From the NCBI GenBank assembly GCA_017444045.1, contig JAFSXO010000250.1, forward strand, positions 1 through 15,898: DNA of 15,898 nt, in the 5' to 3' direction. The position numbers and the translations under genes are program-made. The DNA comes from a bacterium (GTDB taxonomy: Bacteria; Vulcanimicrobiota; Xenobia; Xenobiales; Xenobiaceae). The notes under the pieces are model-generated. The model made no database searches and had not been told where the DNA came from. It worked only from the letters and a program-made list of their open reading frames with translations. Shown piece after piece: positions 8,950 to 15,787 of the stretch. How positions within the stretch are numbered: the first letter of the stretch is position 1; every line of letters begins with the position of its first letter.

Positions 8950-9149
8950 GTGCGATCAAAGAAATATATATATTATTAAACAATAGCTAGAAAAGGCCTT
9001 TAATTTCTGGGAGTTAATCGCAGCTCACTGACATTGCCCTCGCAGAGGGTTAGCGACATCGGCCAATGCAAACATAGGATATTATGACTCGATCGTGAAA
9101 ATAAAGGGTTCCTAAAAACTAATCGATCCAAGGCAGGTGTCTTACGGAT

Positions 9150-9785
9150 ATGGAATTTCACAGAGTTATCGTTGATAAATTGGGCATAGATGTCGTTACC
9201 CACGATCCTGTTGTCATTCTCAGCGACACCCAAACGGGTCAGGTAGTGCCTTTAGTGATCGGTATTTTTGAAGCGACTTCTATCGCCTTTGCCTTAGAGC
9301 ATCAGAAGATGCCGCGCCCCTTAGCTCACGATATCATCATAGACATGGTTGAGCAGCTCGAGGCAAAGATTCTGCGCATTGAAATACATTCAATCGTCAA
9401 CGATACCTATTTATGCAATATTATTGTCAAAAACAAGGACAATGAGATTATCGAAATAGATACCAGGCCCTCCGATGCCATAGCTATAGCCCTGCGCACC
9501 GATGCAGATATGTATATCGCCGCAGAATTAATAGAGCGCGTCGGCATTCCCAATAGCATTACCGCTTCCAGCTCCATAACCGATGATGAAGATGCGGAGG
9601 AAGGCGCTTCTGGGCATATCATTTTATCTCCCTGCCGTACCAGAGATAGCCAGGAAGACGAGCGTGAAAAGAAAGAATCAGAAGTCGACGATTTTTTGGA
9701 CAACATCGATCTCAGCGACATGGATTTAAGCAACATTGACGACGACAGCGATGACGATGAAGACGATGACGATGACGATGAATAA
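9150..9785 (+). CDS. BFN-domain (DUF151, bifunctional nuclease family) protein with acidic C-terminal tail
   Basis: This 211-residue, probably cytoplasmic protein has an N-terminal BFN domain (about residues 1-130). Typical marks are VVILSDTQTGQVVPLVIGIFEA (about 21-42, counterpart of the family's 'vl.L....g..lPI.IG..EA'), MPRPLAHD (54-61) and DTRPSDAIAIALR (104-116). The family is named after a plant protein with reported RNase/DNase activity; in bacteria its biochemical role is poorly settled. After the domain comes a Ser/Asp/Glu-rich tail (about 142-211) with IDLSDMDLSNID and a final run of Asp with one Ser and two Glu. The tail makes this protein longer than the roughly 150-170 residues I expect for compact members. 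A modest AGG-containing site lies upstream (AGGCAGG, 9131-9137), with ACGGA closer to the ATG. It is divergent from the malQ operon and apparently monocistronic. Fold assignment is firm; activity is not. Confidence 0.9.
   Translation: MEFHRVIVDKLGIDVVTHDPVVILSDTQTGQVVPLVIGIFEATSIAFALEHQKMPRPLAHDIIIDMVEQLEAKILRIEIHSIVNDTYLCNIIVKNKDNEIIEIDTRPSDAIAIALRTDADMYIAAELIERVGIPNSITASSSITDDEDAEEGASGHIILSPCRTRDSQEDEREKKESEVDDFLDNIDLSDMDLSNIDDDSDDDEDDDDDDE
9738..9782 (+). repeat. GAC/GAT codon microsatellite encoding the acidic BFN tail
   Basis: Fifteen consecutive codons are almost all GAC or GAT (12 Asp, 1 Ser, 2 Glu), ending directly at the TAA. The near-perfect GACGAT alternation toward the end could slip during replication and change tail length in multiples of three without disturbing the BFN domain. 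Confidence 0.8.
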
Positions 9786-9934
9786 TGGCAAGCTTTATTA
9801 TCGGGTCAGTATCGTTTAGCATTCTAATATAAGAAATACGCTAAAGCACATGAAACAGCGCTGCCAATGTCATCGATCCGCAGCCAAATAACATTGACTA
9901 TCGCTAATTAAAAGTGATAAAGATTAATAACCAA

Positions 9935-10044
9935 TCTCATAAACTTTAGCAATGGCTAATAGATCCCCATTATAACTCCCCCTAAAGTATGGCAGGGGGA
10001 GAAGTCGCTTCAGCGACAGAGGGGGTGGCCACAGCTGGGGGGAA
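9935..10044. repeat. Structured dispersed repeat, copy 1 (REP-like)
   Basis: This roughly 110-base element is about 90% identical to the copy at 15788-15898, in the same orientation. It contains a strong stem (CTCCCCCT at 9976-9983 with AGGGGGAG at 9994-10001), a second stem (GTCGCT at 10004-10009 with AGCGAC at 10012-10017), then AGAGGGGGTGGCCACAGCTG, which holds the palindromes GTGGCCAC and CAGCTG and a second G-run able to pair with the first C-run. It lies in non-coding DNA. It fits the class of dispersed, hairpin-forming intergenic repeats; it carries no transposase. Confidence 0.8.
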
Positions 10045-10122
10045 TTGCGGTGTTACGCATGTTGTATGCCAGCCTGAACGCTGACCAACAACGCAGCGCT
10101 AACGCACATGAATAATCAGTAA

Positions 10123-10154
10123 CAATGCCATTGAACCTTAAATTAATGGCATTG
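10123..10154. repeat. Perfect 10-bp inverted repeat upstream of the giant gene
   Basis: CAATGCCATT (10123-10132) and AATGGCATTG (10145-10154) are exact reverse complements separated by 12 bases; a G-T and an A-T pair could extend the stem by two. It ends 50 bases before the start codon and is not followed by a T-tract, so it is not an obvious terminator. It could be a dimeric repressor operator or a 5' leader hairpin. A TTGAAC (10131-10136) overlaps the left arm, but no -10 at usual spacing accompanies it. Confidence 0.7.
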
Positions 10155-10189
10155 GGATTAATAAAGATAAATAGCAGCTCTATCGACAT

Positions 10190-10195
10190 GGGAGG
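10190..10195 (+). promoter_or_regulatory. Ribosome binding site of the giant HD-GYP gene
   Basis: GGGAGG lies 9 bases before the ATG at 10205. It supports this start for the very long reading frame that follows. Confidence 0.75.
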
Positions 10196-10204
10196 TCTCG
10201 GCGT

Positions 10205-13200
10205 ATGTCGTTATCCAATTACGGATCTTCAGGATTAAATACACTGCTGTCGAGTTCATCAGTATCGAGCACCATCCTACAGAATACTATCGACAGCCAG
10301 AATGAAGAGATAAAGAAGGAAGAAAAAGCAGAAGAAGCCGCTGAAGCCAAAGAGACCGCCAAAGCCAAGGAAACCGAAACCGAACAAAAGGTAGCGGTAC
10401 AGGAGCAAAGCCAGAAGCTTTTAGAGACACATGAAAAAATCTCCAGCCGTTTAGAGAGCATTTTGCGCGGCGATAAGGGAGCTTCTGAAAGCGCCGGAAA
10501 GGATGCCGAGGCGCTGTTAAACCAGCTTGAGAACCAGAGCGACGACTTCTCCCCAGAGACACTGCAGCGCCTGCGCGCCATGAGCCAGAACGCTCAGGCT
10601 AATATTAAGCAGAACAAAGAGCTGGCCCAGCAAAACCGCCAGATGGATTTCGCCGAACAGGCCAAACGCACAGCCCAGCAGCTGCGCGAGCAGATGCCCA
10701 CTGCCGAACGCGAGCTAAGCGGGCGCACCCAGCCGAATTCTCCTTCAAGCAGCCAGTCCGGCTCCGCAGCCTCTGCCGATTCAAAGGCTGCCAACCAGCA
10801 GGCCAAGCAGAGCGATGCTAAACAGCTAGCCCAGGATCAGCAGGCTAAGCTAGATGGCCTAAAGCAGCAGCCTAAGGGTATGCAGCAGGGCTTTAATTCC
10901 GCCGCCGGCTTGCAGCGTCCCGACGGCCAGTACAGCAGCTTAATCGGCAGTCAGCAGACCAAGCAGGAAGCGGCTAAGCCAGAGACCGCCGCACAGCAGG
11001 CCAAACAGGAAGCGGCCAAGCCAGAGACCGCCGCACAGCAGGCCAAACAGCAAATGGCCAAGCCTGAGACCGCCGCACAGCAGGCCAAACAGGAAGCGGC
11101 CAGGCCAGAAACCGCCGCACAGCAGGCTAAGCAGCAAATGGCCAAGCCTGAGACCACAGCCCAGCAGGCCGCCAAACAGGACGCCATCGCACAGCAGGCT
11201 AAGCAGCAGGCTACCAAACATGATGCCATCGCACAGCAGGCTAAGCAGCAGGCTACCAAACATGATGCCATCGCACAGCAGGCTAAGCAGCAGGCCATCA
11301 AACAGGATGCCATCATCCAGCAGGCTAAGCAGCAGGCCGCTAAGCCCGAAACCGTCGCCCAGCAGGCCAAACAGGAGATTTTAAAGCCAGACGCTCAGCA
11401 GCATCATGAGACATCTTTAGCGGCATCAGCCAAGACCGCCGTCGAGACGCACTCGTTAGCCTCTGCGGCCTCCAAACCAGCCGCTATGGCTCAGACCGCC
11501 GCCAAGGAGTCCGTAGCTCCTGCCGGCACCGCTGTCAGCAGCAGTACCGCCCAAAGCTCAGGAATTAGCGGCAGCGCCGCTCCCGCAGCGTTTTCAGCGA
11601 CAGAAGAGGCAGTCCCCGAGCTCCGCCCAGAACAGCTTGACAGCCAAACGCGCAACGGTATTTTTGCCGACAAAGATACAAAGGCGCCATTAACCTCAAA
11701 AGCGGTATTGGACAGCGTCCCCAAGCGGGAAGGCACCGACAAAGCCTCTATGCAGCTGCGCAGCGAGATGTCCATCAGAGCAGAAAGCACGGACAGCGCT
11801 CCCAGGATTATGCGCAATACGGCGGCACAGAGTATGGCAGGCGCAGCTGCGCCCAACAAAACTGCCGAAAACGTAAGCAAGCAAGCCGACAGCCGCTTCT
11901 CCAGCCAGCTTCAGACTGCTAGCTCAGCCGGTGCCGCAAAAGGCCAGGCCAGCGCAGGTACAGATGCAGCCAATATGCCCCTGGGCGGGGACAGGGCGAA
12001 CAGCGCCGGAGCTGCCGCCAAAGCCGAAGCAGCAGCTGGCCCGCAGGCAGCTAGCGGAAGCAAAGCCCAGGCCAAGCCCGACGAGGTCATCGCCATTAAC
12101 GGCGAGGCCGACAACAAAGAAATTTATGAGATGCTGGCCAAAGCCAAAAAGGAGATCAACTCAGGCTTTGAGCAGACCACCGCGCGTTTAAATACCAGCG
12201 TGCTAGAAGCGCAAAAGCAGGCCAGCGCCAGCAGCGACGCCTCCGCCAGCGCCAAAGTCAGCACTGCTGAAGCCGACAGCACCGCGGCTGCCTTGGGCAT
12301 GGTAAGCTATGAAGAAGACACCTCCGCAGCTGCGGCGCTCCAGCTACCGAGGGCAAACGGCAGGCCGTCCGTCGATACCCGCGGACAGCAGCAGATTAGA
12401 TTGTCGGACAGCCAGCTAAATCACACCGCTGCCAGCAAGGATAAGACCCAGCTGGCTCAGCAGGTGCAAAGGCAGACCGCAGAGGAGATCTTTACGCCCA
12501 CGGCCAGCCGAGCGGCAACTCAGGTGCAAAGCGCTCAGGCCGCTGGCTTTAGGCTGCCTCAGGAGGAAAGAGAAGCGCGGCGCCCTCTGGGCACATTAAG
12601 CGCGTCCCGCACAGCAAATGCCGAAACGAACCAGATTTCCGCGGCTGCCTCTCGCGGCGCTCGTCCGGCTATCGTAAACGGCGAGCTAAGCCAAAGCCAG
12701 ATGGTCACCAGAATAATGGGCCGCAAGGAGGACCGCGAGCCAGTCAGAGAGGTACACGGCTTCACCACCAGCTCCACCGAGGACAAATATTCGATTCTGC
12801 GCGCCAAGCGCGGCCAGCACTCGGCCTCTCCGCAGCAGGAATCCAAGCTGGCCAAAATAGCCGCCAGCGCCAGCGCCAAAGAGACCAGCACGACCTGGTC
12901 GGGTGACATAAACCTGAAAGCGGCGCGGCAGACTGCGGTAAGCGCGCAAACCGCGGCAAACGCCAAGGGAGCGGCAGCAGCCAGCGCCGGGGCCAAGGCT
13001 ATGACTGCAGCGAGCCTGGAAACCGCCGATTTCGGTACCGCCAGCGTTCAGAGTGCCAGTGCCCAGGGTGCCCTGCGCCAGACTAGCGTTAATTCCCCGA
13101 GAATGGCTTCGGCTTCTGCCCAGAATCAGGGAGTGGTTATCATTCAGGGAACGCACTCAGCTAGCTCCACCCATACGCCCAAGCAGACTAGGTCCAGCCA

Positions 13201-15781
13201 GCAGAATCCGCCGGTATATTCTCAGAAGGTCATCATCCCAACAGCGGAATACGGAAGCAAAACAGCTAATTCCCCAGCGCAAAGCGGAGGAGTCTTAGGT
13301 TCGCTTCTGCAAAGCGCTTCTTCCAGTCTGGGAAGTGTTCTAAAGGTTCTGAAGCGGGGCAAAGGCGAACCCAAGGCGCCCGATACCCAGCCGGCACCCA
13401 CCAAAAATGGGCAGGGCAAGGATGGCTCAATAAGCACTTCTAAGCTATCCTCACTGTCGCTTCCCTCGCTGGCGGGGCATTCCAACCCTTCGTTGGACGA
13501 AATGGTCAGCAACGATTTAAGGGCTGCTGCATCGAGGCTTAAATTGCTGTCCGAAGCCAGTGAAAAGGCTTTTGTGCAGGCCATGCAGCGCATTGCCGAG
13601 CAGAATACAGATATCACCGCAAGCGAAGCAAACGAAAAAGAAAAGGCTAGCACCGATGCCAAGGCCAGCGACAGCGCCGCGAATACCCAAGCAGAAACCG
13701 CATCAGCCTCGCAGACGGAGACTGCCAGCGCCGCCCAAGAGACAGCCGATGAAGAAAGCAGCTCTATAGCCGCTAAAGAAGCCGGCGGAACCGCCCAGCG
13801 CAAAGCCGAGATGGGCTCCAATATCCAGCAGGCCAGCATACTGCGGCATGGCAGCCTGCTCAGCACGGAGCCCCGTTCCACGCTGTTCAGCAACATCGGC
13901 GCGGCCGCCGCAGTCGCTTACGCTCCGAGCTTAGATATTGCCATCAGCTATCTGCCTTACGGCAACTATTCCTCCGGCGTGCTGGCGCTCGCTGATTTGC
14001 AGTCGCGCCTGGCCTTCGGCATCCCCGAGGGAGGACGCCCCGTCTGCTCTCAGATCCCGGCCTATTCGCCGATACTGGATCTGCTCTACATGTCCAAGAA
14101 CCATCAGCGTTTGGATTCGTCCAGCACGACTATAAAAATGGTGCTGTCAGGTTCTGTGGGCAGCTTAACCCAGGAAGAGTACACGGCTCAGACCTCCCAG
14201 GAGATGCTGAACGCCAATACTCAGAACGCCAAAGAAAGCGGACTGACCGGCCAGAACGCCAAAGCCGAATCCGCGTCATATAAGCTTCTCGAGCAGGCTA
14301 AATCACTCTCTCTGCGCTCTGAGAATCAAGCCAAGCAGCAGTCTTCCTCCAGCTCCAATCAGCAGCGCATCAGCAGCTCGATTCAGCATGAGAACCTCAT
14401 GGGCAGCATGAGCAAGAATACCTCTGCCAGCCGCCAGCAGAACAGAATTGCCAGCTACAAGGGCAATTACAGCACCCACAGCGCTAACAGCAGCCAAGCG
14501 GTCAGCGGCAAGAACAGCCGCGGCGATAACGGCCAGCAGCAAAACCAGCAGCAGAACGGCCAGCGCGGCCAAGAGCGCAGCCTGCCCAGCCAGAACGAAA
14601 CGGCGCGCCCAGAGAATAAAGCGAACACAGCGAAGCAGACCCAGGCTCAGACAGCCGGAAGAGCTCAGGGCGGTACCGCTGAGCAGCTTCTCAATGGGCA
14701 GAAAAACAGCCTGAAAAACGAAAATATGCGCGCGGTATTAAGCAAGCTGCAAGGACCGGACGCACAGCTGAACATGCAGGCCATAAGCCGGTATACCGAG
14801 CTTACGCCGGTGCGCACCTTGATTAAGCGCCTCTACGGCAAGGACCGCCTGGAGGAGCTAGACGAGGACGAAGCTCTGAACGAGGCTCTGCTGCTGTTCC
14901 GCATCAGCGATCCCGCGGTATACTCCAATTCGGCCAACGTGCTGGAATACGCCTTAGGCATAGCCGGCGAGCTGGGTCTGGACGACGAGCAGCTAAAGCG
15001 CGAGCTAAAGGGCGGCGCCATGCTCAAGGACATCGGCGAGATGGGCATTTATCTGTTCCAGCAGGACGATGATAGCATTGACAATATAGCGGGCTTCATG
15101 CGCAGCAAGGAAATGCGCGAGGCCTCCATGCTGCACGACATCGGCGAAACGCAGATACCCGACAGCATTAAGTTTAAGACCACCCCGCTGACCGAGGAAG
15201 AGTACGAGATATTAAAGCTGCATCCCATCATAGGGGCGGAGATGATATATCCCATCCCCAGCCTGCGCTATCTGTGCCCTACCATCCGCGGACACCACGA
15301 GCGCTGGGACGGCAAGGGCTATCCCGACGGCCTGCGCATGCGCGACATCCCGCTGGCGGCTCGCATTCTGGCCATTGCCGACACCTTTGAAGCCATAATG
15401 TCGGCTCAGCCCTACAAGAATAAAATCGACGCGCAGGTGGCGCGGCAGATTATCAACGCCGGCAGAGGCACTCATTTCGATCCGCAGTGCGTCGATGCCT
15501 TCGAGCGCATGATAGACAGCCGCTTCCCGCGCCAGGCCGGACAGTACACCAGCCTGAGCATCGTGCCTGAGGTTATACCAGAGCCGAGGGCTAAGTCTGG
15601 GCCTCAGTTTACGGCTATAGCAACATCTATCGACGCGCCTAACGCCTTTGCCCCAGCGGCATCAGATATGGCGCCAGCGGCAAGGGCTACGGCTATGCCC
15701 ACATCGGTAGATTTGCCGTCTGCGGATTATATTTCAGCTGACATAATCGACGAAGTCTTCGCCGATGCCGAATGGGATTAA
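10205..15781 (+). CDS. Giant low-complexity protein with divergent C-terminal HD-GYP domain
   Basis: The product has 1858 residues and no signal peptide or clear membrane helix, so it is probably cytoplasmic. Residues 1-250 are Glu/Lys/Gln-rich and coiled-coil-like. Residues 254-399 are 14-residue tandem repeats (consensus QEAAKPETAAQQAK). Residues 400 to about 1500 are mostly Ala/Ser/Gln/Thr-rich and probably disordered, apart from a hydrophobic island at about 1223-1320. The HD-GYP domain spans about 1530-1765: LHDIGE (His1644, Asp1645), LKLHP (His1673), HHERWDGKGYP (His1697, His1698, GYP 1705-1707), IAD (Asp1726) and QPYK (1735-1738). HD-GYP domains hydrolyse cyclic di-GMP using a bi- or trinuclear metal centre. 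This one departs: Asn1575 stands where the first metal His is expected, Glu1648 replaces the Lys of HDIGK, and an extra KD copy of the motif helix precedes the HD copy. The C-terminal tail (about 1765-1858) is Pro/Ala-rich and ends acidic (DEVFADAEWD). Activity is uncertain; the fold assignment is good. Confidence 0.88.
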   Translation: MSLSNYGSSGLNTLLSSSSVSSTILQNTIDSQNEEIKKEEKAEEAAEAKETAKAKETETEQKVAVQEQSQKLLETHEKISSRLESILRGDKGASESAGKDAEALLNQLENQSDDFSPETLQRLRAMSQNAQANIKQNKELAQQNRQMDFAEQAKRTAQQLREQMPTAERELSGRTQPNSPSSSQSGSAASADSKAANQQAKQSDAKQLAQDQQAKLDGLKQQPKGMQQGFNSAAGLQRPDGQYSSLIGSQQTKQEAAKPETAAQQAKQEAAKPETAAQQAKQQMAKPETAAQQAKQEAARPETAAQQAKQQMAKPETTAQQAAKQDAIAQQAKQQATKHDAIAQQAKQQATKHDAIAQQAKQQAIKQDAIIQQAKQQAAKPETVAQQAKQEILKPDAQQHHETSLAASAKTAVETHSLASAASKPAAMAQTAAKESVAPAGTAVSSSTAQSSGISGSAAPAAFSATEEAVPELRPEQLDSQTRNGIFADKDTKAPLTSKAVLDSVPKREGTDKASMQLRSEMSIRAESTDSAPRIMRNTAAQSMAGAAAPNKTAENVSKQADSRFSSQLQTASSAGAAKGQASAGTDAANMPLGGDRANSAGAAAKAEAAAGPQAASGSKAQAKPDEVIAINGEADNKEIYEMLAKAKKEINSGFEQTTARLNTSVLEAQKQASASSDASASAKVSTAEADSTAAALGMVSYEEDTSAAAALQLPRANGRPSVDTRGQQQIRLSDSQLNHTAASKDKTQLAQQVQRQTAEEIFTPTASRAATQVQSAQAAGFRLPQEEREARRPLGTLSASRTANAETNQISAAASRGARPAIVNGELSQSQMVTRIMGRKEDREPVREVHGFTTSSTEDKYSILRAKRGQHSASPQQESKLAKIAASASAKETSTTWSGDINLKAARQTAVSAQTAANAKGAAAASAGAKAMTAASLETADFGTASVQSASAQGALRQTSVNSPRMASASAQNQGVVIIQGTHSASSTHTPKQTRSSQQNPPVYSQKVIIPTAEYGSKTANSPAQSGGVLGSLLQSASSSLGSVLKVLKRGKGEPKAPDTQPAPTKNGQGKDGSISTSKLSSLSLPSLAGHSNPSLDEMVSNDLRAAASRLKLLSEASEKAFVQAMQRIAEQNTDITASEANEKEKASTDAKASDSAANTQAETASASQTETASAAQETADEESSSIAAKEAGGTAQRKAEMGSNIQQASILRHGSLLSTEPRSTLFSNIGAAAAVAYAPSLDIAISYLPYGNYSSGVLALADLQSRLAFGIPEGGRPVCSQIPAYSPILDLLYMSKNHQRLDSSSTTIKMVLSGSVGSLTQEEYTAQTSQEMLNANTQNAKESGLTGQNAKAESASYKLLEQAKSLSLRSENQAKQQSSSSSNQQRISSSIQHENLMGSMSKNTSASRQQNRIASYKGNYSTHSANSSQAVSGKNSRGDNGQQQNQQQNGQRGQERSLPSQNETARPENKANTAKQTQAQTAGRAQGGTAEQLLNGQKNSLKNENMRAVLSKLQGPDAQLNMQAISRYTELTPVRTLIKRLYGKDRLEELDEDEALNEALLLFRISDPAVYSNSANVLEYALGIAGELGLDDEQLKRELKGGAMLKDIGEMGIYLFQQDDDSIDNIAGFMRSKEMREASMLHDIGETQIPDSIKFKTTPLTEEEYEILKLHPIIGAEMIYPIPSLRYLCPTIRGHHERWDGKGYPDGLRMRDIPLAARILAIADTFEAIMSAQPYKNKIDAQVARQIINAGRGTHFDPQCVDAFERMIDSRFPRQAGQYTSLSIVPEVIPEPRAKSGPQFTAIATSIDAPNAFAPAASDMAPAARATAMPTSVDLPSADYISADIIDEVFADAEWD
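10964..11401 (+). repeat. 42-bp coding tandem repeats (14-residue units) in the giant gene
   Basis: Ten units follow one another in frame. Units 1-4 (10964-11131) are 42 bp each, unit 5 is 45 bp (one extra Ala), unit 6 is 27 bp (shortened), units 7-10 (11204-11371) are 42 bp each, and a degenerate partial unit follows to about 11401. The constant core is AQQAK; the variable half reads AAKPET, QMAKPET or ATKHDAI. Units 7 and 8 are identical at the nucleotide level, which indicates recent duplication. The whole array keeps frame, so copy-number change would lengthen or shorten a helical tether. Confidence 0.9.
15002..15157 (+). repeat. Internal duplication of the HD motif helix in the HD-GYP domain
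   Basis: Residues 1600-1617 (ELKGGAMLKDIGEMGIYL) and 1636-1653 (EMREASMLHDIGETQIPD) align without gaps at a 36-residue (108-bp) offset. They share E, ML, DIGE and I plus conservative changes, 8 of 18 identical. The first copy has Lys instead of the metal-binding His. The two lie about 18 residues apart, joined by an acidic stretch (QQDDDSIDNIAG). Confidence 0.7.
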
Positions 15782-15787
15782 ATGCAG

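Larger units (their letters stand above)
8849..9149. other. Divergent intergenic region between the malQ operon and the BFN gene
   Basis: This stretch of about 300 bases must contain the promoters of two diverging units. It holds a 20-bp tandem duplication (8910-8949), a small perfect hairpin (GCACT at 8940-8944, AGTGC at 8949-8953), an AT-rich tract (about 8960-8986) and a short GC hairpin (CCCTC at 9037-9041, GAGGG at 9045-9049). A TATTAT that could be a -10 element for the BFN gene lies at 9080-9085, but I see no good -35 at standard spacing. I see no convincing coding sequence and no riboswitch I recognise. Confidence 0.5.
9786..10204. other. Intergenic region upstream of the giant HD-GYP gene
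   Basis: This 419-base gap has no credible gene. It contains a weak 6-bp inverted repeat after the BFN gene (TTTAGC at 9815-9820, GCTAAA at 9840-9845) without a T-run, one copy of the structured dispersed repeat (9935-10044), a perfect 10-bp inverted repeat (10123-10154), and the ribosome binding site of the next gene. The promoter of the giant gene presumably lies here, but I cannot fix a -35/-10 pair with confidence. Confidence 0.5.

Noticed and set aside
9814..9847. Possible terminator after the BFN gene (TTTAGC ... GCTAAA).
   Set aside because: Only 6 mostly AT pairs, a 19-base loop and no T-tract; too weak to call.
9935..10044. Miniature transposable element with target-site duplications.
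   Set aside because: I see no matching terminal inverted repeats at the element ends and no clear flanking duplication; it is better described as a REP-like structured repeat.
10940..11370. Two long open frames on the minus strand across the 42-bp repeats, encoding Leu/Cys/Ala-rich repetitive proteins.
   Set aside because: They are the mirror of the coding repeat: a stop-free repeat unit keeps other frames open. Neither frame has a supported start or a plausible protein composition, and the plus strand has an RBS and a recognised C-terminal domain.
10964..11401. Possible CRISPR array (regularly spaced repeats).
   Set aside because: The units are contiguous, in frame and degenerate, with no unique spacers between identical repeats; they encode a protein repeat.
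13222..13896. A 224-residue minus-strand open frame inside the giant gene.
   Set aside because: It is a Ser/Ala/Leu-rich shadow of the Ala/Ser-rich plus-strand protein, without an RBS or recognisable domain.
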